This document shows, piece after piece, positions 1 to 8,355 of a DNA stretch of 64,000 bases; within the stretch, counting starts at the first letter, position 1, and every line of letters starts with the position of its first letter. The stretch is from Pelagihabitans sp963710535. Lineage in GTDB: Bacteria > Bacteroidota > Bacteroidia > Flavobacteriales > Flavobacteriaceae. Made by a program: the position numbers and the translations under genes. The stretch is taken from assembly GCA_963710535.1 (NCBI GenBank), contig CAVQAW010000007.1:124001-188000 (forward strand), written 5' to 3'. Below the pieces are notes generated by a model. The model saw nothing but the letters and a program-made list of their open reading frames with translations. It did not search any database and was not told where the DNA came from.

Positions 1-255
1 GATATAGTTCGATTGCACAAAAGTGCCGGCCTGGTTGCCATTTCTGTCGATATTCCCGGATCCGTGCACAAAGATGGCCAAAGGTACCCCCCCAAGCCCC
101 TCCGGATAGCTTAAGGTGCCGGGAAGGTCGATATCGCCATTGTGTAAGTCGACCTCCTGCACAGACAACTGTTGTGCCAGAAACAGTTGTGGGATTAGGC
201 AGATGCACAAAAAACATGTGCCGATGGGGAATATTTTAAGGAGTGGGTTTTTCAA
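1..255 (-). CDS. Alpha/beta hydrolase family protein, N-terminal part (truncated by window edge)
   Basis: Reading leftwards, this gives a signal peptide (a hydrophobic run ending LFLAQ, about 28 residues) and then the start of a hydrolase-like domain with the stretch VHGSGNIDRNGNQ. An HGSG loop of this kind is typical of the oxyanion region of dienelactone-hydrolase/esterase-like alpha/beta hydrolases, so a secreted or periplasmic esterase is likely; the catalytic triad lies outside the window. No ATG is available. The start is probably the TTG at 255-253 (or ATT at 264), only a few bases after the stop of the upstream SPFH gene, so the two are probably co-transcribed and translationally coupled. 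Substrate unknown. Confidence 0.6.
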   Translation of the reverse strand, partial: MKNPLLKIFPIGTCFLCICLIPQLFLAQQLSVQEVDLHNGDIDLPGTLSYPEGLGGVPLAIFVHGSGNIDRNGNQAGTFVQSNYI

Positions 256-259
256 AGGC

Positions 260-1117
260 TTAATGATTAAGGGTCCCTGTATTTACGATGGGGGCAACAT
301 CTTTGTCGGAACAGAGCACCACCATTAAATTGCTCACCATGGCCGCCTTGCGTTCCTCATCGAGATCTACCAAGTTTTTCTTGCTCAGTTGGCCAAGGGC
401 CATTTCCACCATGCTTACCGCCCCTTCCACGATCTTATGTCTCGCGGCCACGATGGCGGTGGCCTGTTGCCTTTTCAGCATGGCGTTGGCGATTTCCTGG
501 GCATAGGCCAAATAACCGATCCTGGCCTCCAAAACTTCAATGCCCGCCATGGCCAACCGTTCTTGGACCTCTTTTTCCAGGGCTTCGCTGACTTCGTTCA
601 CACTGGAGCGCAAAGTGATGTCTTCATCAAGGCCCTCGTCAGCGAAGTTGTCATAAGGATACATGCTCGCCAATTTGCGGACGGCCGCATCGGTCTGCAC
701 CCGCACGAAATTCTGGTAGTCGTCGACATCAAAGGCCGCCTTGTAGGTATCGGTGACCCGCCAGACCAAAATGGTGCTGATCATGATCGGGTTGCCGAGT
801 TTGTCGTTCACCTTTAATCGCTCGCTATCGAAATTGCTGGCGCGAAGTGAAATTTTTCTTTTGGAGTAGAACGGGTTGACCCAGAACAGGCCATTTTTTT
901 TGATCGTGCCCATATATTTTCCAAAAAGGAGCAAAACCCGGGATGAATTCGGATTGACCAGCACAAATCCCGGAAGGATGATGAAGGCGATGACAAGGAG
1001 CAGGCCCCCGATCAAAGGAATCCTGATCAGTAAAAACCCGCCTCCGAGGAAGAGGAACAGAAAAATAAACAACATGGTATAACCATTGATCGGTACTGAA
1101 TTTTTTTCATTTGTCAT
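260..1117 (-). CDS. SPFH/band-7 domain membrane protein (stomatin/prohibitin-like)
   Basis: This 285-residue protein has a double hydrophobic N-terminus (about residues 11-55). An SPFH/band-7 domain follows (about 55-240), including PGFVLVNPNSSRVLLLFGKY, the helix rich in Glu/Lys around SEALEKEVQERLAMAGIEVLEARI, and the characteristic AYAQEIANAMLKRQQATAIVAAR. Family members form large membrane-associated oligomers that organise membrane domains and proteases; the partner here is unknown. No NfeD-type partner is visible. The next gene downstream is a putative secreted hydrolase whose start almost touches this stop codon. The ATG start is well placed and an AT-rich intergenic stretch lies upstream (1118-1209). 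Confidence 0.85.
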   Translation of the reverse strand: MTNEKNSVPINGYTMLFIFLFLFLGGGFLLIRIPLIGGLLLVIAFIILPGFVLVNPNSSRVLLLFGKYMGTIKKNGLFWVNPFYSKRKISLRASNFDSERLKVNDKLGNPIMISTILVWRVTDTYKAAFDVDDYQNFVRVQTDAAVRKLASMYPYDNFADEGLDEDITLRSSVNEVSEALEKEVQERLAMAGIEVLEARIGYLAYAQEIANAMLKRQQATAIVAARHKIVEGAVSMVEMALGQLSKKNLVDLDEERKAAMVSNLMVVLCSDKDVAPIVNTGTLNH

Positions 1118-1209
1118 GATGGTAGTATTTGATATTATAATGATATCATAAATATATCAAAATAAATTAAATATGCCAAAAAAAATCCAATGGTATTGAT
1201 CAGAGTGCA

Positions 1210-3480
1210 TCAGCGCGCGTCATCGTTCGAGTTGAATTTCCTGCTTTTCTTCTTGGCGGGGTTTTTGAACAACCTTTTAAAGAAACCGTCGCGTTTGATC
1301 GGTTCGCAATCCATTTGTTCCAAGATGGCATCGGGCGTCTTGTTGAATCTCGCTTGGGTGAGCTGGTTTAACGATCGGTCGGCATTCATTTTTTGAAGCC
1401 AAATTGCAAATAGTGGTAAGGCTGCATTGGCCCCCTGACCGATGGCCGTACTCTTGAAGCCAATTTCATGGTCATCCATTCCCACCCAGCTCACATGCAC
1501 CAATCCCGGCATGATGCCCACGAACCAGGCATCCTTGTTGTTTTGGGTGGTCCCCGTTTTACCGGCAATATCATTCTTCAAATTATAGGTCGACCGGATT
1601 CTTGCAGCGGTACCCCGATTGATCGTCGATTTCATCATTTCGAGCATCATTTGCCCCGTTTCCCTTGAAAATGCCCGTTCGGCCGCACGTTTGGGCTCAA
1701 AAGCAACCAATAAGGAATCGTTTTGATCGGTGATGGTTTTGATCAGATAAGGAAAAACCGCTCGACCTTCATTGACAAAAGAGGCATAGGCCCCCGCAAG
1801 TTCGTTCACATAAATTTCCCCGGTTCCCAGCGCAAGCGAAGGCTGGTTCGGCAATTCCGAAAAAATGCCCATTTTTTTGGCCTGTACCAATACGTTGTTG
1901 ATGCCCGTCCTTTCCAGTACTTTGACCGCCACCGTATTTACCGATTGGCTCAGGCCCTCTTCCATGGAATAGTTCAGGAAGGTTTCATCTTTTTTGCCTG
2001 AATTGCTGGGCGACCAGCCTTTTAGATTTTCATATTCCACTTCCTGCGCCGAGAAATAGGTGCAGGGGGCGATGCCCATTTCCAGGGCCGTCGTATAAAC
2101 AAAGGGTTTGAACGTTGACCCCACCTGCCGTCTGGCTTGGGCCACATGGTCGAATTTGAAATGCTCGAAATCGATACCGCCGATCCATGTCATCACCGCC
2201 CCTGTACGGGGGTCGATGGATATGGATCCGGTATTGAGGAATTTCAGATAATGTTGTATACTGTCGATGGTGCTTGCCAGTACGGTCTTTTTACCGCTCC
2301 AATCGGCGAGTTCCATATTTCGCTTGGTCTGCAGGGAATCCCAGGCCTGCTGGGCACTTAAACCCTTTTTGATCAAATTTTTATAGGACGCCGAATGATG
2401 CACCGCCCTTTCCAGAATGGCCCTCCTGTTCCACGGGGCATTTTTGCCATAACCCGCCTCAAATTGTTTTTGCAAGGAGGTCATATGCGCTTTCATCGCC
2501 GCTTCGGCCATGGTCTGCATCTTGTGGTTCAAAGTGGTGTATATTTTAAGGCCGTCGGTATAAATATTATAATCTTTGCCTTGTTCCGCCTGTTCATTCG
2601 CCCATCGGATCAATTGCTTGCGAACTTCTTCCCGGAAGTATGGGGCAAGTCCGGAATTATGGTCAAACTCCCTATAATCGATGACCAGGGGCACGGCCAT
2701 CAGGCTATCCTTTTCGACAGGGGCAAGAAAACCATTATTTTCCATGGATTGCAGTACCAGGTTCCTCCGTGCCAGACTGTTTTCGGGAAACAGTCGTGGA
2801 TTGTAACTGTGGGTAGCCTTGAGCATGCCCACAAGGGTGGCCGCTTCCTCTACTTTTAATTGGGAGGCGTGTTTGTTAAAAAACCGGAGCGAGGCACTTT
2901 CGACCCCGAAGGTATTGTCCCCAAAGGAAACCGTATTGAGGTAATGCAGGAGGATTTCTTCTTTTGAAAACCGATCTTCCAACCGTTTGGCGATGAACAT
3001 CTCCTTGATCTTGTCGACCACCAGGTTTGTTTTCTTTCTTTCCTTTCTGGGATAGAGGTTTTTGGCCAATTGCTGGGTTAGGGTACTGCCGCCGCCTGCC
3101 GATTGCTCCTGCAGGAGAACGGTTTTGAAGGCCACCCTGATCAAACTTTGATAGTCGATGCCCGAATGCCTGTAAAACCGCTCGTCTTCTATGGCGATCA
3201 GCGCTTCGATCAAGGGTTGCGGCAATGCCGAATACCCTATAGGCTGCCGATCGAACAGATAATATTTGCCGATCAGCACACTGTCTGCGGTGTACACTTC
3301 GGATGCCCTCTGGTATCGAAAATTGGAGAGCGCTTCCTTGCTGGGCAATTTGCCCCATGCCCCGGCATAGATGCTGCCCAACAACAGCAACAAAAGACCT
3401 ACAACAGCCATCAACCCATAGAGCGCGTACCTGAGGTTGCGGATTTTTAGCCGCTTGAACAACGATCGTACATCTTTCAT
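1210..3480 (-). CDS. Bifunctional penicillin-binding protein 1A (class A PBP)
   Basis: This 756-residue peptidoglycan synthase polymerises lipid II and cross-links the stem peptides in the periplasm. It has a cytoplasmic basic N-terminus and a transmembrane anchor (about 18-42). A GT51 transglycosylase domain follows (about 60-240) with the catalytic Glu in EDERFYRHSG (E98) and GGGSTLTQQLAKN at about 129-141. The transpeptidase domain (about 415-690) has the active-site serine in STFK (S455-K458), SVN (513-515) and KTGT (641-644). The C-terminus is short, basic and Asp/Asn-rich. Length and motif order are normal for PBP1A/PonA of Bacteroidota. It is transcribed alone, and divergently from the nuclease gene at 3570. 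Confidence 0.95.
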   Translation of the reverse strand: MKDVRSLFKRLKIRNLRYALYGLMAVVGLLLLLLGSIYAGAWGKLPSKEALSNFRYQRASEVYTADSVLIGKYYLFDRQPIGYSALPQPLIEALIAIEDERFYRHSGIDYQSLIRVAFKTVLLQEQSAGGGSTLTQQLAKNLYPRKERKKTNLVVDKIKEMFIAKRLEDRFSKEEILLHYLNTVSFGDNTFGVESASLRFFNKHASQLKVEEAATLVGMLKATHSYNPRLFPENSLARRNLVLQSMENNGFLAPVEKDSLMAVPLVIDYREFDHNSGLAPYFREEVRKQLIRWANEQAEQGKDYNIYTDGLKIYTTLNHKMQTMAEAAMKAHMTSLQKQFEAGYGKNAPWNRRAILERAVHHSASYKNLIKKGLSAQQAWDSLQTKRNMELADWSGKKTVLASTIDSIQHYLKFLNTGSISIDPRTGAVMTWIGGIDFEHFKFDHVAQARRQVGSTFKPFVYTTALEMGIAPCTYFSAQEVEYENLKGWSPSNSGKKDETFLNYSMEEGLSQSVNTVAVKVLERTGINNVLVQAKKMGIFSELPNQPSLALGTGEIYVNELAGAYASFVNEGRAVFPYLIKTITDQNDSLLVAFEPKRAAERAFSRETGQMMLEMMKSTINRGTAARIRSTYNLKNDIAGKTGTTQNNKDAWFVGIMPGLVHVSWVGMDDHEIGFKSTAIGQGANAALPLFAIWLQKMNADRSLNQLTQARFNKTPDAILEQMDCEPIKRDGFFKRLFKNPAKKKSRKFNSNDDAR

Positions 3481-3546
3481 CTTTGCAATATCAGTATTTA
3501 ATCACAATGGAAGGGGTTTTTAACAATACCTTAATTTGGCTTTGCC

Positions 3547-3554
3547 TATTTTTG
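3547..3554 (+). promoter_or_regulatory. Bacteroidota -7 promoter box before the S1/P1 nuclease
   Basis: TATTTTTG matches the TAnnTTTG consensus and lies 16 bases before the ATG at 3570. A box this close rules out the longer reading that would begin at 3483. No clear -33 TTG is seen. Confidence 0.6.
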
Positions 3555-3569
3555 AAAAAATTGTATTGC

Positions 3570-4346
3570 ATGAAAAAGTGGATCGTACCGCTGTTGATCT
3601 CAGCACAGATTTCCTACGGGAACGACCTTCCAGTCTGGTCGAAAACAGGGCATAGGACCATCGGGGAAGTGGCCGAAATGCATTTGACCAGAAAAGCCAG
3701 TAGGGCCATTGGCGCATTATTGGACGAACAGGACTTGGCCACGGTATCGAATTATGCCGATGAGATCAAGTCAGACTCCCGTTACAAGGTCTACGGTCCC
3801 TGGCATTACGTCAATATCCCCGCCGATAAAAAGTATGCCGATGTCGTCGCGGGCCAAGAAGGCAATTTGATTTTGGCCATAGAACAATGCATCGCCGTCC
3901 TCAAAGACAAGAATAGCGTGCGGGACGATAAGGTGTTTTTCCTCAAAATGCTCGTCCATTTGATAGGGGACCTGCACCAGCCCCTGCATGCGGGCCGTTT
4001 CGAAGACAAGGGCGGCAACGATATCCAGGTACAATGGTTCGGGAAAGGCAGCAACCTGCACCGGGTTTGGGATTCCAATATGATTGATGATTATGGTATG
4101 AGCTATACCGAATTGGCCCATACCCTCCCCAGTTTGGGCAAACGGGAAAGGATCGCCCTCCAGAACGGGACGGTTTACGATTGGGTCGATGAATCACAGG
4201 CCATCGCCAACCGCATTTATGGCTCGGTCACCGTGGGCGAAAAGCTCGGGTACGATTACAGTTATCAATGGTGGGGCACCGTGGCGTCCCAATTGCAGAA
4301 AGGAGGCCTGCGCTTGGCCAAGGTGTTGAACGGCCTGTTCGGGTAA
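3570..4346 (+). CDS. S1/P1 nuclease family protein, secreted
   Basis: This 258-residue zinc-dependent nuclease is predicted to cut single-stranded DNA/RNA with 3'-phosphomonoesterase activity, and to be exported. A signal peptide (MKKWIVPLLISAQISYG) is followed by WSKTGHRTIGEVAE, where the N-terminal Trp and nearby His are metal ligands in the family. Other ligands are in GPWHYVNIPAD, HLIGDLHQPLHAGRFEDKGGND and HRVWDSNMI. All the usual His/Asp positions of the tri-zinc site appear present. The ATG at 3570 is chosen over an in-frame one at 3483 because it gives the signal peptide directly and because the -7 box is at 3547. It is likely monocistronic and serves in nucleotide or phosphate scavenging. 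Confidence 0.9.
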   Translation: MKKWIVPLLISAQISYGNDLPVWSKTGHRTIGEVAEMHLTRKASRAIGALLDEQDLATVSNYADEIKSDSRYKVYGPWHYVNIPADKKYADVVAGQEGNLILAIEQCIAVLKDKNSVRDDKVFFLKMLVHLIGDLHQPLHAGRFEDKGGNDIQVQWFGKGSNLHRVWDSNMIDDYGMSYTELAHTLPSLGKRERIALQNGTVYDWVDESQAIANRIYGSVTVGEKLGYDYSYQWWGTVASQLQKGGLRLAKVLNGLFG

Positions 4347-4478
4347 GGTTGAAGCGGGCTTTTAGGCAGCAAGAATGATGATTTTGGCATCACATCGTCA
4401 TCCTTTATCTATAATCCACTCCCTCCAAGCTCACGCTTCCCGCTTTGTACTTCCAACTTCGTACCTAATACCCTGTCC

Positions 4479-5078
4479 CTAAGGAATCACCCGAAAGGTC
4501 AAATTGATACGGGGGGCAACGGGTTTGGCGGTCTTCGCGATCTGGTGCAGCCAGTGGTGCTGGGTGCTGCCCTGCATGAGCAGCAGGCTGCCATGTGCCA
4601 GGGGAAGCTTGAGTTTGAGGCTATGGTCTTGCCTGTGCTTTAAATGGAAAAACCGTTCCTGGCCCAAACTGATGGAAGCAATCACGGGATCGGTGCCCAG
4701 TTCCTTTTCATCATCGGCATGCCATCCGTTGCTGTCCTGCCCGTCGCGGTACAAGTTTAAAAGACAGCTGGTGAACCGCACCTCGGTATGGGGTTCTATC
4801 AGCTCTTTTAATCGGAGGAGTTCCATGGTGAATTCATGGGGGTACATGGTGATGCCCGAATAGGTATAGGGCTTGCCATTGGTGCCATAAAGCGCGGTCA
4901 AACGCGGTTGTGCGTATGTTTTTCCAAACACCTTGATGTCGTCTTGTTGCCAGGGCACGGTTTCCCGGAACACCTTGAAAAATTGGTTCGCCACATCTAT
5001 CGACAGAAATTCGGGAAAATAGCGGATATCGCTATCGGGCAAATCGAAATGTTGAACGTCTGCAAACAGCCTTGCCAT
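4479..5078 (-). CDS. alkB: AlkB-type Fe(II)/2-oxoglutarate dioxygenase (alkylated nucleic acid repair)
   Basis: This 199-residue protein is predicted to reverse N-alkyl damage (1-methyladenine, 3-methylcytosine) in DNA or RNA by oxidative demethylation. The iron ligands are visible: His and Asp in NGWHADDE, and a distal His in the STQHHWLHQIAK region. They are followed by RINLTFRVIP, whose Arg residues bind 2-oxoglutarate. The substrate loop PRLTALYG and GKPYTYSG resemble the ALKBH2/3-like branch more than E. coli AlkB. Its ATG overlaps the stop of the upstream araC-type gene (TAATG), so the pair is translationally coupled. The protein ends close to the usual length for the family. Confidence 0.88.
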   Translation of the reverse strand: MARLFADVQHFDLPDSDIRYFPEFLSIDVANQFFKVFRETVPWQQDDIKVFGKTYAQPRLTALYGTNGKPYTYSGITMYPHEFTMELLRLKELIEPHTEVRFTSCLLNLYRDGQDSNGWHADDEKELGTDPVIASISLGQERFFHLKHRQDHSLKLKLPLAHGSLLLMQGSTQHHWLHQIAKTAKPVAPRINLTFRVIP

Positions 5079-5947
5079 TATTGGAGTACGGTTTTCAGTT
5101 GGTTCCTATATTCTGAAGGGTTTTGGCCCGTAAAGGCCTTGAACGATTTGTTGAAATGGGAAAAATTGTTGAACCCGCTCTCAAAACAGACTTCGGTGAT
5201 GCTCAACGGTTGTTCCGCCAATAATTTCGAGGCGTGCACCAAACGGTATTCGTTCACGAACTGTACAAAGGTCTTGTTCGTGATTTTCTTGAAATACCTG
5301 CAAAAGGAAGGGATGGTCATGCTCACCAAATCTGCGATGGTTTCCAAGGGTATTTCCTCCTTAAAATTCGATTTCACATAGTTGAATACGATATTGATCC
5401 GGTCGTTGTCCTTCACTTCGGCTTCCATCGAATAGCCGGTGGCGTTCAGCACCTTGAATTCCTGCGATTGGCCCAGTTCATTCAAAATGTTCAAGATCGA
5501 CATCAAGCGTTGAAAATCGGTTTGGTACTCGAGGATTTCCATTTTTTCCCCTATTTTCCGTTTGGTATTCCCGGTAAAGACGATACCTCCCTTGGCCTTG
5601 TGAAAGAGTGCTTGTATCTTGCTCATTTCCGGGATATTGAAAAAATCGTTTCCTAGGAAGTCGGTCTTCATCTGTACCACGGTCTCACTTTTGTTGCCGG
5701 TCAGTTTGTCTGTAAAACCACAGTGGGGCAGATCGCTCCCGATCAAAATCAACTCCCCGTTCGTGAAATAGGAGACATGGCTGCCTACCTGGGTTTTCCC
5801 AGAACCGCCATTGACATAAACCAATTCAATTTCAGGGTGATAGTGCCAAATCGTATTTTTGTTCATTCTTTCCTCATCGAACCGCTGATAGGTGAACGAA
5901 TGGCCGAAATCGGGTTCAATGACCTCAAAAGTGGGTTTTAGCTTCAT
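5078..5947 (-). CDS. AraC family transcriptional regulator with N-terminal cupin sensor
   Basis: This protein of about 289 residues has an N-terminal cupin-like sensor domain (HYHPEIELVYVNGGSG...LILIGSDLPH) and a C-terminal pair of helix-turn-helix motifs. The first lies around LETIADLVSMTIPSFCRYFKKITNKTFVQFVNEYRL, the second around SITEVCFESGFNNFSHFNKSFKAFTGQNPSEYR. The chosen ATG at 5947 follows an in-frame ATG at 5950 and another at 5971. A longer reading to 6037 would run through the predicted promoter region. It is the first gene of a two-gene unit with alkB (TAATG overlap). Such regulators usually sense sugars or small molecules; the effector here is unknown. Repeats upstream suggest autoregulation. 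Confidence 0.88.
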   Translation of the reverse strand: MKLKPTFEVIEPDFGHSFTYQRFDEERMNKNTIWHYHPEIELVYVNGGSGKTQVGSHVSYFTNGELILIGSDLPHCGFTDKLTGNKSETVVQMKTDFLGNDFFNIPEMSKIQALFHKAKGGIVFTGNTKRKIGEKMEILEYQTDFQRLMSILNILNELGQSQEFKVLNATGYSMEAEVKDNDRINIVFNYVKSNFKEEIPLETIADLVSMTIPSFCRYFKKITNKTFVQFVNEYRLVHASKLLAEQPLSITEVCFESGFNNFSHFNKSFKAFTGQNPSEYRNQLKTVLQ

Positions 5948-5979
5948 CATGTCCTTAGTATTATACCCCATTGTATTAT

Positions 5980-6043
5980 CAAAATTACAACCGTCAAATT
6001 GATAGGTGCTGTGCAAAATTACCCATAATATGTTCAAAATTAC
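5980..6043 (-). promoter_or_regulatory. Three repeats (CAAAATTAC) upstream of the araC-type gene
   Basis: CAAAATTAC occurs at 5980-5988, 6014-6022 and 6035-6043. The last two are exactly 21 bp apart, extend to TNCAAAATTACC, and have the two-helical-turn spacing typical of AraC half-sites. Read on the minus strand each copy contains TAATTTTG, which fits the -7 box, so promoter and operator may coincide. Confidence 0.5.
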
Positions 6044-6129
6044 CTCTTAACATAAAATTAACCCTCACAATGGTTAAAATAACACAGATATTGGAAAATA
6101 CAGCGGTAGTATTCCGATAAGATCCGCGG

Positions 6130-6137
6130 TAGATTTG
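6130..6137 (+). promoter_or_regulatory. -7 promoter box before the secreted protein at 6168
   Basis: TAGATTTG matches TAnnTTTG and sits 30 bases before the ATG. No convincing -33 element is seen. Confidence 0.55.
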
Positions 6138-6167
6138 TCCTGTTATTAATTCTTAAAACCCATAGTC

Positions 6168-6749
6168 ATGAAAAATTATTTAAAATTGGTTACAGTAAGT
6201 ACCTTATTGTTCTTTTCGTTGATCTGCGCCGCCAAAGAGCCAAAATTGGTCACTGATGTGGCTTCAAAAAGCATGGTTTTTGAATTGGAGACCCCATCTA
6301 AGGGAACATCGATTCGATTGATCGATAGCGAGGGCAATATCATTTATTCGGAAAAAGTTATGGTGCGTGAAGCATTTGCCAAAAAATTTGACCTGAAAAA
6401 ACTCGCTTACGGCAATTATTATCTGAAAGTAGACGATTCGGTAAAGGAAATTACCTATACCCTATTGTTGAACGCGGATGATGTGGCCGTGATCGATCGA
6501 GATGAAAACCACAAACCCGTTTTTGTAAGGGAAGGTGGCAGGTTGCTGATGAACCTTTTGAACTTGGAAGGCAATGCAGTTTCCTTGAGCGTACTGGATA
6601 GTGAGAACAGGGTTCTTTTTAACCAAAACGTTGAAGGGAGCACCGTCATCGAAAAGGCGTTCAATTTCGAGAACGCTTTGCAAGACAGTTATACCATCGT
6701 GGTAAAGAATGGCAAGGACGCCTTTTACGAGACCGTCGTTGTGGAATAG
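6168..6749 (+). CDS. Secreted hypothetical protein with two sorting-domain-like beta repeats
   Basis: This 193-residue protein has a clear signal peptide (KLVTVSTLLFFSLICAA). Two similar beta-rich repeats follow, roughly residues 35-105 and 115-193. Each has the pattern of a turn (DSEGNIIYSEKV, DSENRVLFNQNV) followed by a hydrophobic F-x-L/F element and a Y-x-hydrophobic-K-V strand. This resembles the type A C-terminal domain of the type IX secretion system, but the protein is too short to be a normal cargo. Such small proteins are common in flavobacteria and have no assigned function. It has its own promoter box and terminator, so it is an independent transcript. Confidence 0.8.
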   Translation: MKNYLKLVTVSTLLFFSLICAAKEPKLVTDVASKSMVFELETPSKGTSIRLIDSEGNIIYSEKVMVREAFAKKFDLKKLAYGNYYLKVDDSVKEITYTLLLNADDVAVIDRDENHKPVFVREGGRLLMNLLNLEGNAVSLSVLDSENRVLFNQNVEGSTVIEKAFNFENALQDSYTIVVKNGKDAFYETVVVE

Positions 6750-6777
6750 AAGTTAGTTGTGTAGTGAGGTTAATTGG

Positions 6778-6810
6778 AGACCCCTGGGCGATTGTCCGGG
6801 GGTCTTTTTT
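6778..6810 (+). terminator. Rho-independent terminator after the secreted protein
   Basis: AGACCCC pairs with GGGGTCT around a short loop and is followed directly by a T run. It lies 29 bases after the stop codon. The reverse strand lacks a T run, so it acts in one direction. Confidence 0.85.
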
Positions 6811-6814
6811 AGAC

Positions 6815-7168
6815 CTATAGATAAAGGTAGGCCCAATACATCAAGCCAAATTGCAAGGGAATACGCAGTATCAGGATCCATTTGGGGATGCCGGCGGAAG
6901 CTTTTTCACCAGACAGCATGTAAAAGTGGACCAAAAGAAAAATGGCCAACATCGCAATGATGCCGTAAAGGGCCCAATTTTTAAGAAAAGGGAGGCATAG
7001 ACCAAGGCCCAAGCCCATTTCGGCCACCCCGCTCCAGAATACCAAGGCCTTGTGGTTGGGTAGATAGCGGGGCATGATGCGCAAATAAATGGCAGGTTTT
7101 ATAAAATGCATCAAGCCCGCGACCATGTATAGGGCGGCCATCACATATAAATGCCAGGGACCATGCAT
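6815..7168 (-). CDS. DoxX-like small integral membrane protein
   Basis: This 117-residue protein has four predicted membrane helices. Family marks are the first helix with AGLMHFIKPAIYLRIMPRYLP, then a second segment GVAEMGLGLGLCLPF, AIFLLVHFYML and LRIPLQFGLMYWAYLYL. It belongs to the DoxX/SURF4-like group, for which roles in redox or membrane homeostasis have been suggested, but no precise activity is known. It is downstream of the MOSC gene (23 bp gap), so the two probably form one transcript reading leftwards. Confidence 0.8.
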   Translation of the reverse strand: MHGPWHLYVMAALYMVAGLMHFIKPAIYLRIMPRYLPNHKALVFWSGVAEMGLGLGLCLPFLKNWALYGIIAMLAIFLLVHFYMLSGEKASAGIPKWILILRIPLQFGLMYWAYLYL

Positions 7169-7191
7169 ATCTTTATGTAATTATAATAAGG

Positions 7192-7824
7192 TTATAGGTA
7201 CTTCTTCAGTTGTTCCCTTTTGTATTCGGGCAAGGCCAGATTTTCCAAGGCCATTTTCAACAGTTCACGATCTTTTTCACGCCCAACAAGCAATTGAAAA
7301 ACCTGTTTTACGGTAAGGGAGTTGGGAGACTGCGCTGTCATCCGTACCCGATCACCCTTTTTTACAGAGCCCTCTTCCAATATCCGGACATAGGTGCCGG
7401 GATGCCCATATTCGATGAACTGCTTCAGTATCCCTTGGTTTCCAAACCGAACCCCTAATTTATAGCAGGGTTCACGCGGCTGGGATACCTGTACCAAGGC
7501 CGTGCCGATCGTATAGATATCGCCTATCCGCATCGCCGATTCATCAAGTCCCGCAATGGTCAGGTTCTCGCCGAACATGCCCCAATTCCATTGCAGTTCG
7601 GGATACAGCCCTTTCCAATAGGGGTAGTGGTCAGCAGAATACATGTAGCAGGCCTTGTTGAGGCCTCCGTGGTGCTTTCTGTCGATGATCGTGTCGGTCA
7701 GGACTTCGGTAGTTCCCAAAATTAGGGATTCGTTCACTGGATATTTGTAGATTCCGGTCTGTTCTTCCTTGCCGTTCCATAAAAATGGGGTTGGCTTTCC
7801 TTTGTTGGTGGCGATGATTTCCAT
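7192..7824 (-). CDS. MOSC domain protein (YiiM-like)
   Basis: This protein of about 210 residues carries a MOSC (molybdenum cofactor sulfurase C-terminal) domain. Diagnostic stretches are DRKHHGGLNKACYMYSADHYPYW, FGENLTIAGLDES and the Cys-containing REPCYKLGVRFG, whose Cys is the proposed metal/sulfur-binding residue. Relatives such as YiiM reduce N-hydroxylated compounds with a molybdenum cofactor; the substrate here is not known. The ATG at 7824 is preferred to one at 7884: the extra 20 residues are not part of the fold, and a partial -7-like box (TACGATTTG, one base too long) lies just upstream. It is in one direction with doxX. Confidence 0.85.
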   Translation of the reverse strand: MEIIATNKGKPTPFLWNGKEEQTGIYKYPVNESLILGTTEVLTDTIIDRKHHGGLNKACYMYSADHYPYWKGLYPELQWNWGMFGENLTIAGLDESAMRIGDIYTIGTALVQVSQPREPCYKLGVRFGNQGILKQFIEYGHPGTYVRILEEGSVKKGDRVRMTAQSPNSLTVKQVFQLLVGREKDRELLKMALENLALPEYKREQLKKYL

Positions 7825-7947
7825 GCCATAAATATAGGAAACCAAATCGTACCTATGCGGTTGGGAAGTATAACAAATATTCACAGCCTTGGGAAGTAAA
7901 ACCGACTTGATCCCCCGTGCTAGCCCTTAGTGGTCTGTGAGCTGCGC

Positions 7948-8355
7948 TTATTCGATGATGGAGATTTCCTTTTCAATTTCAGATTTGAACTCCGTCACCT
8001 GAAAATAAAGGGTTTCCTCCCCGATGTTCTGCACGTCGAACATATAGGCCTTTCCTTCATATTCACGGTATTGGGAGTCCCCTTTTTTTATTCTTATCAA
8101 ACTGATGCTGCCGTTGTCGGATCTTGTGATGACCAATCCGTCTGTCCTGGCCACCCAACAATAATCCATGTTGATTTCTCGAAAGGGAAGCCGCTCATCG
8201 GGGAAAAGTTCTATTTCCCATAGCCTTACGTTTGCATCCTCGAACAAAAGTTTCTGCCCCGTGGCATGGCCGAATTTCCGGTCTTTTAATTCCTTGAGTT
8301 TTGAGGGTTCCCAAGTTTCAAAATTTCCAACGGCGTTTATTTCTATAAAATCCAT
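7948..8355 (-). CDS. Small cupin-like protein, copy A
   Basis: This 135-residue soluble protein looks like a single cupin barrel: LLFEDANVRLWEIELFPDERLPFREINMDYCWVARTDG, then a strand-rich C-terminal half ending in an acidic tail. The usual cupin metal-binding His residues are not all present, so catalysis is doubtful. It is clearly homologous to the protein at 10096-10518 (shared NVR/YVR-W-E-LFPDERLPFR, TDGL and NIG-ET). Both lie downstream of one of the twin membrane AraC regulators. No function is assigned; a ligand-binding partner for the regulator is a guess. Confidence 0.75.
   Translation of the reverse strand: MDFIEINAVGNFETWEPSKLKELKDRKFGHATGQKLLFEDANVRLWEIELFPDERLPFREINMDYCWVARTDGLVITRSDNGSISLIRIKKGDSQYREYEGKAYMFDVQNIGEETLYFQVTEFKSEIEKEISIIE

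Noticed and set aside
389..817. Open frame (about 142 codons) on the plus strand over the band-7 gene
   Set aside because: Shadow frame; band-7 coding on the other strand is well supported.
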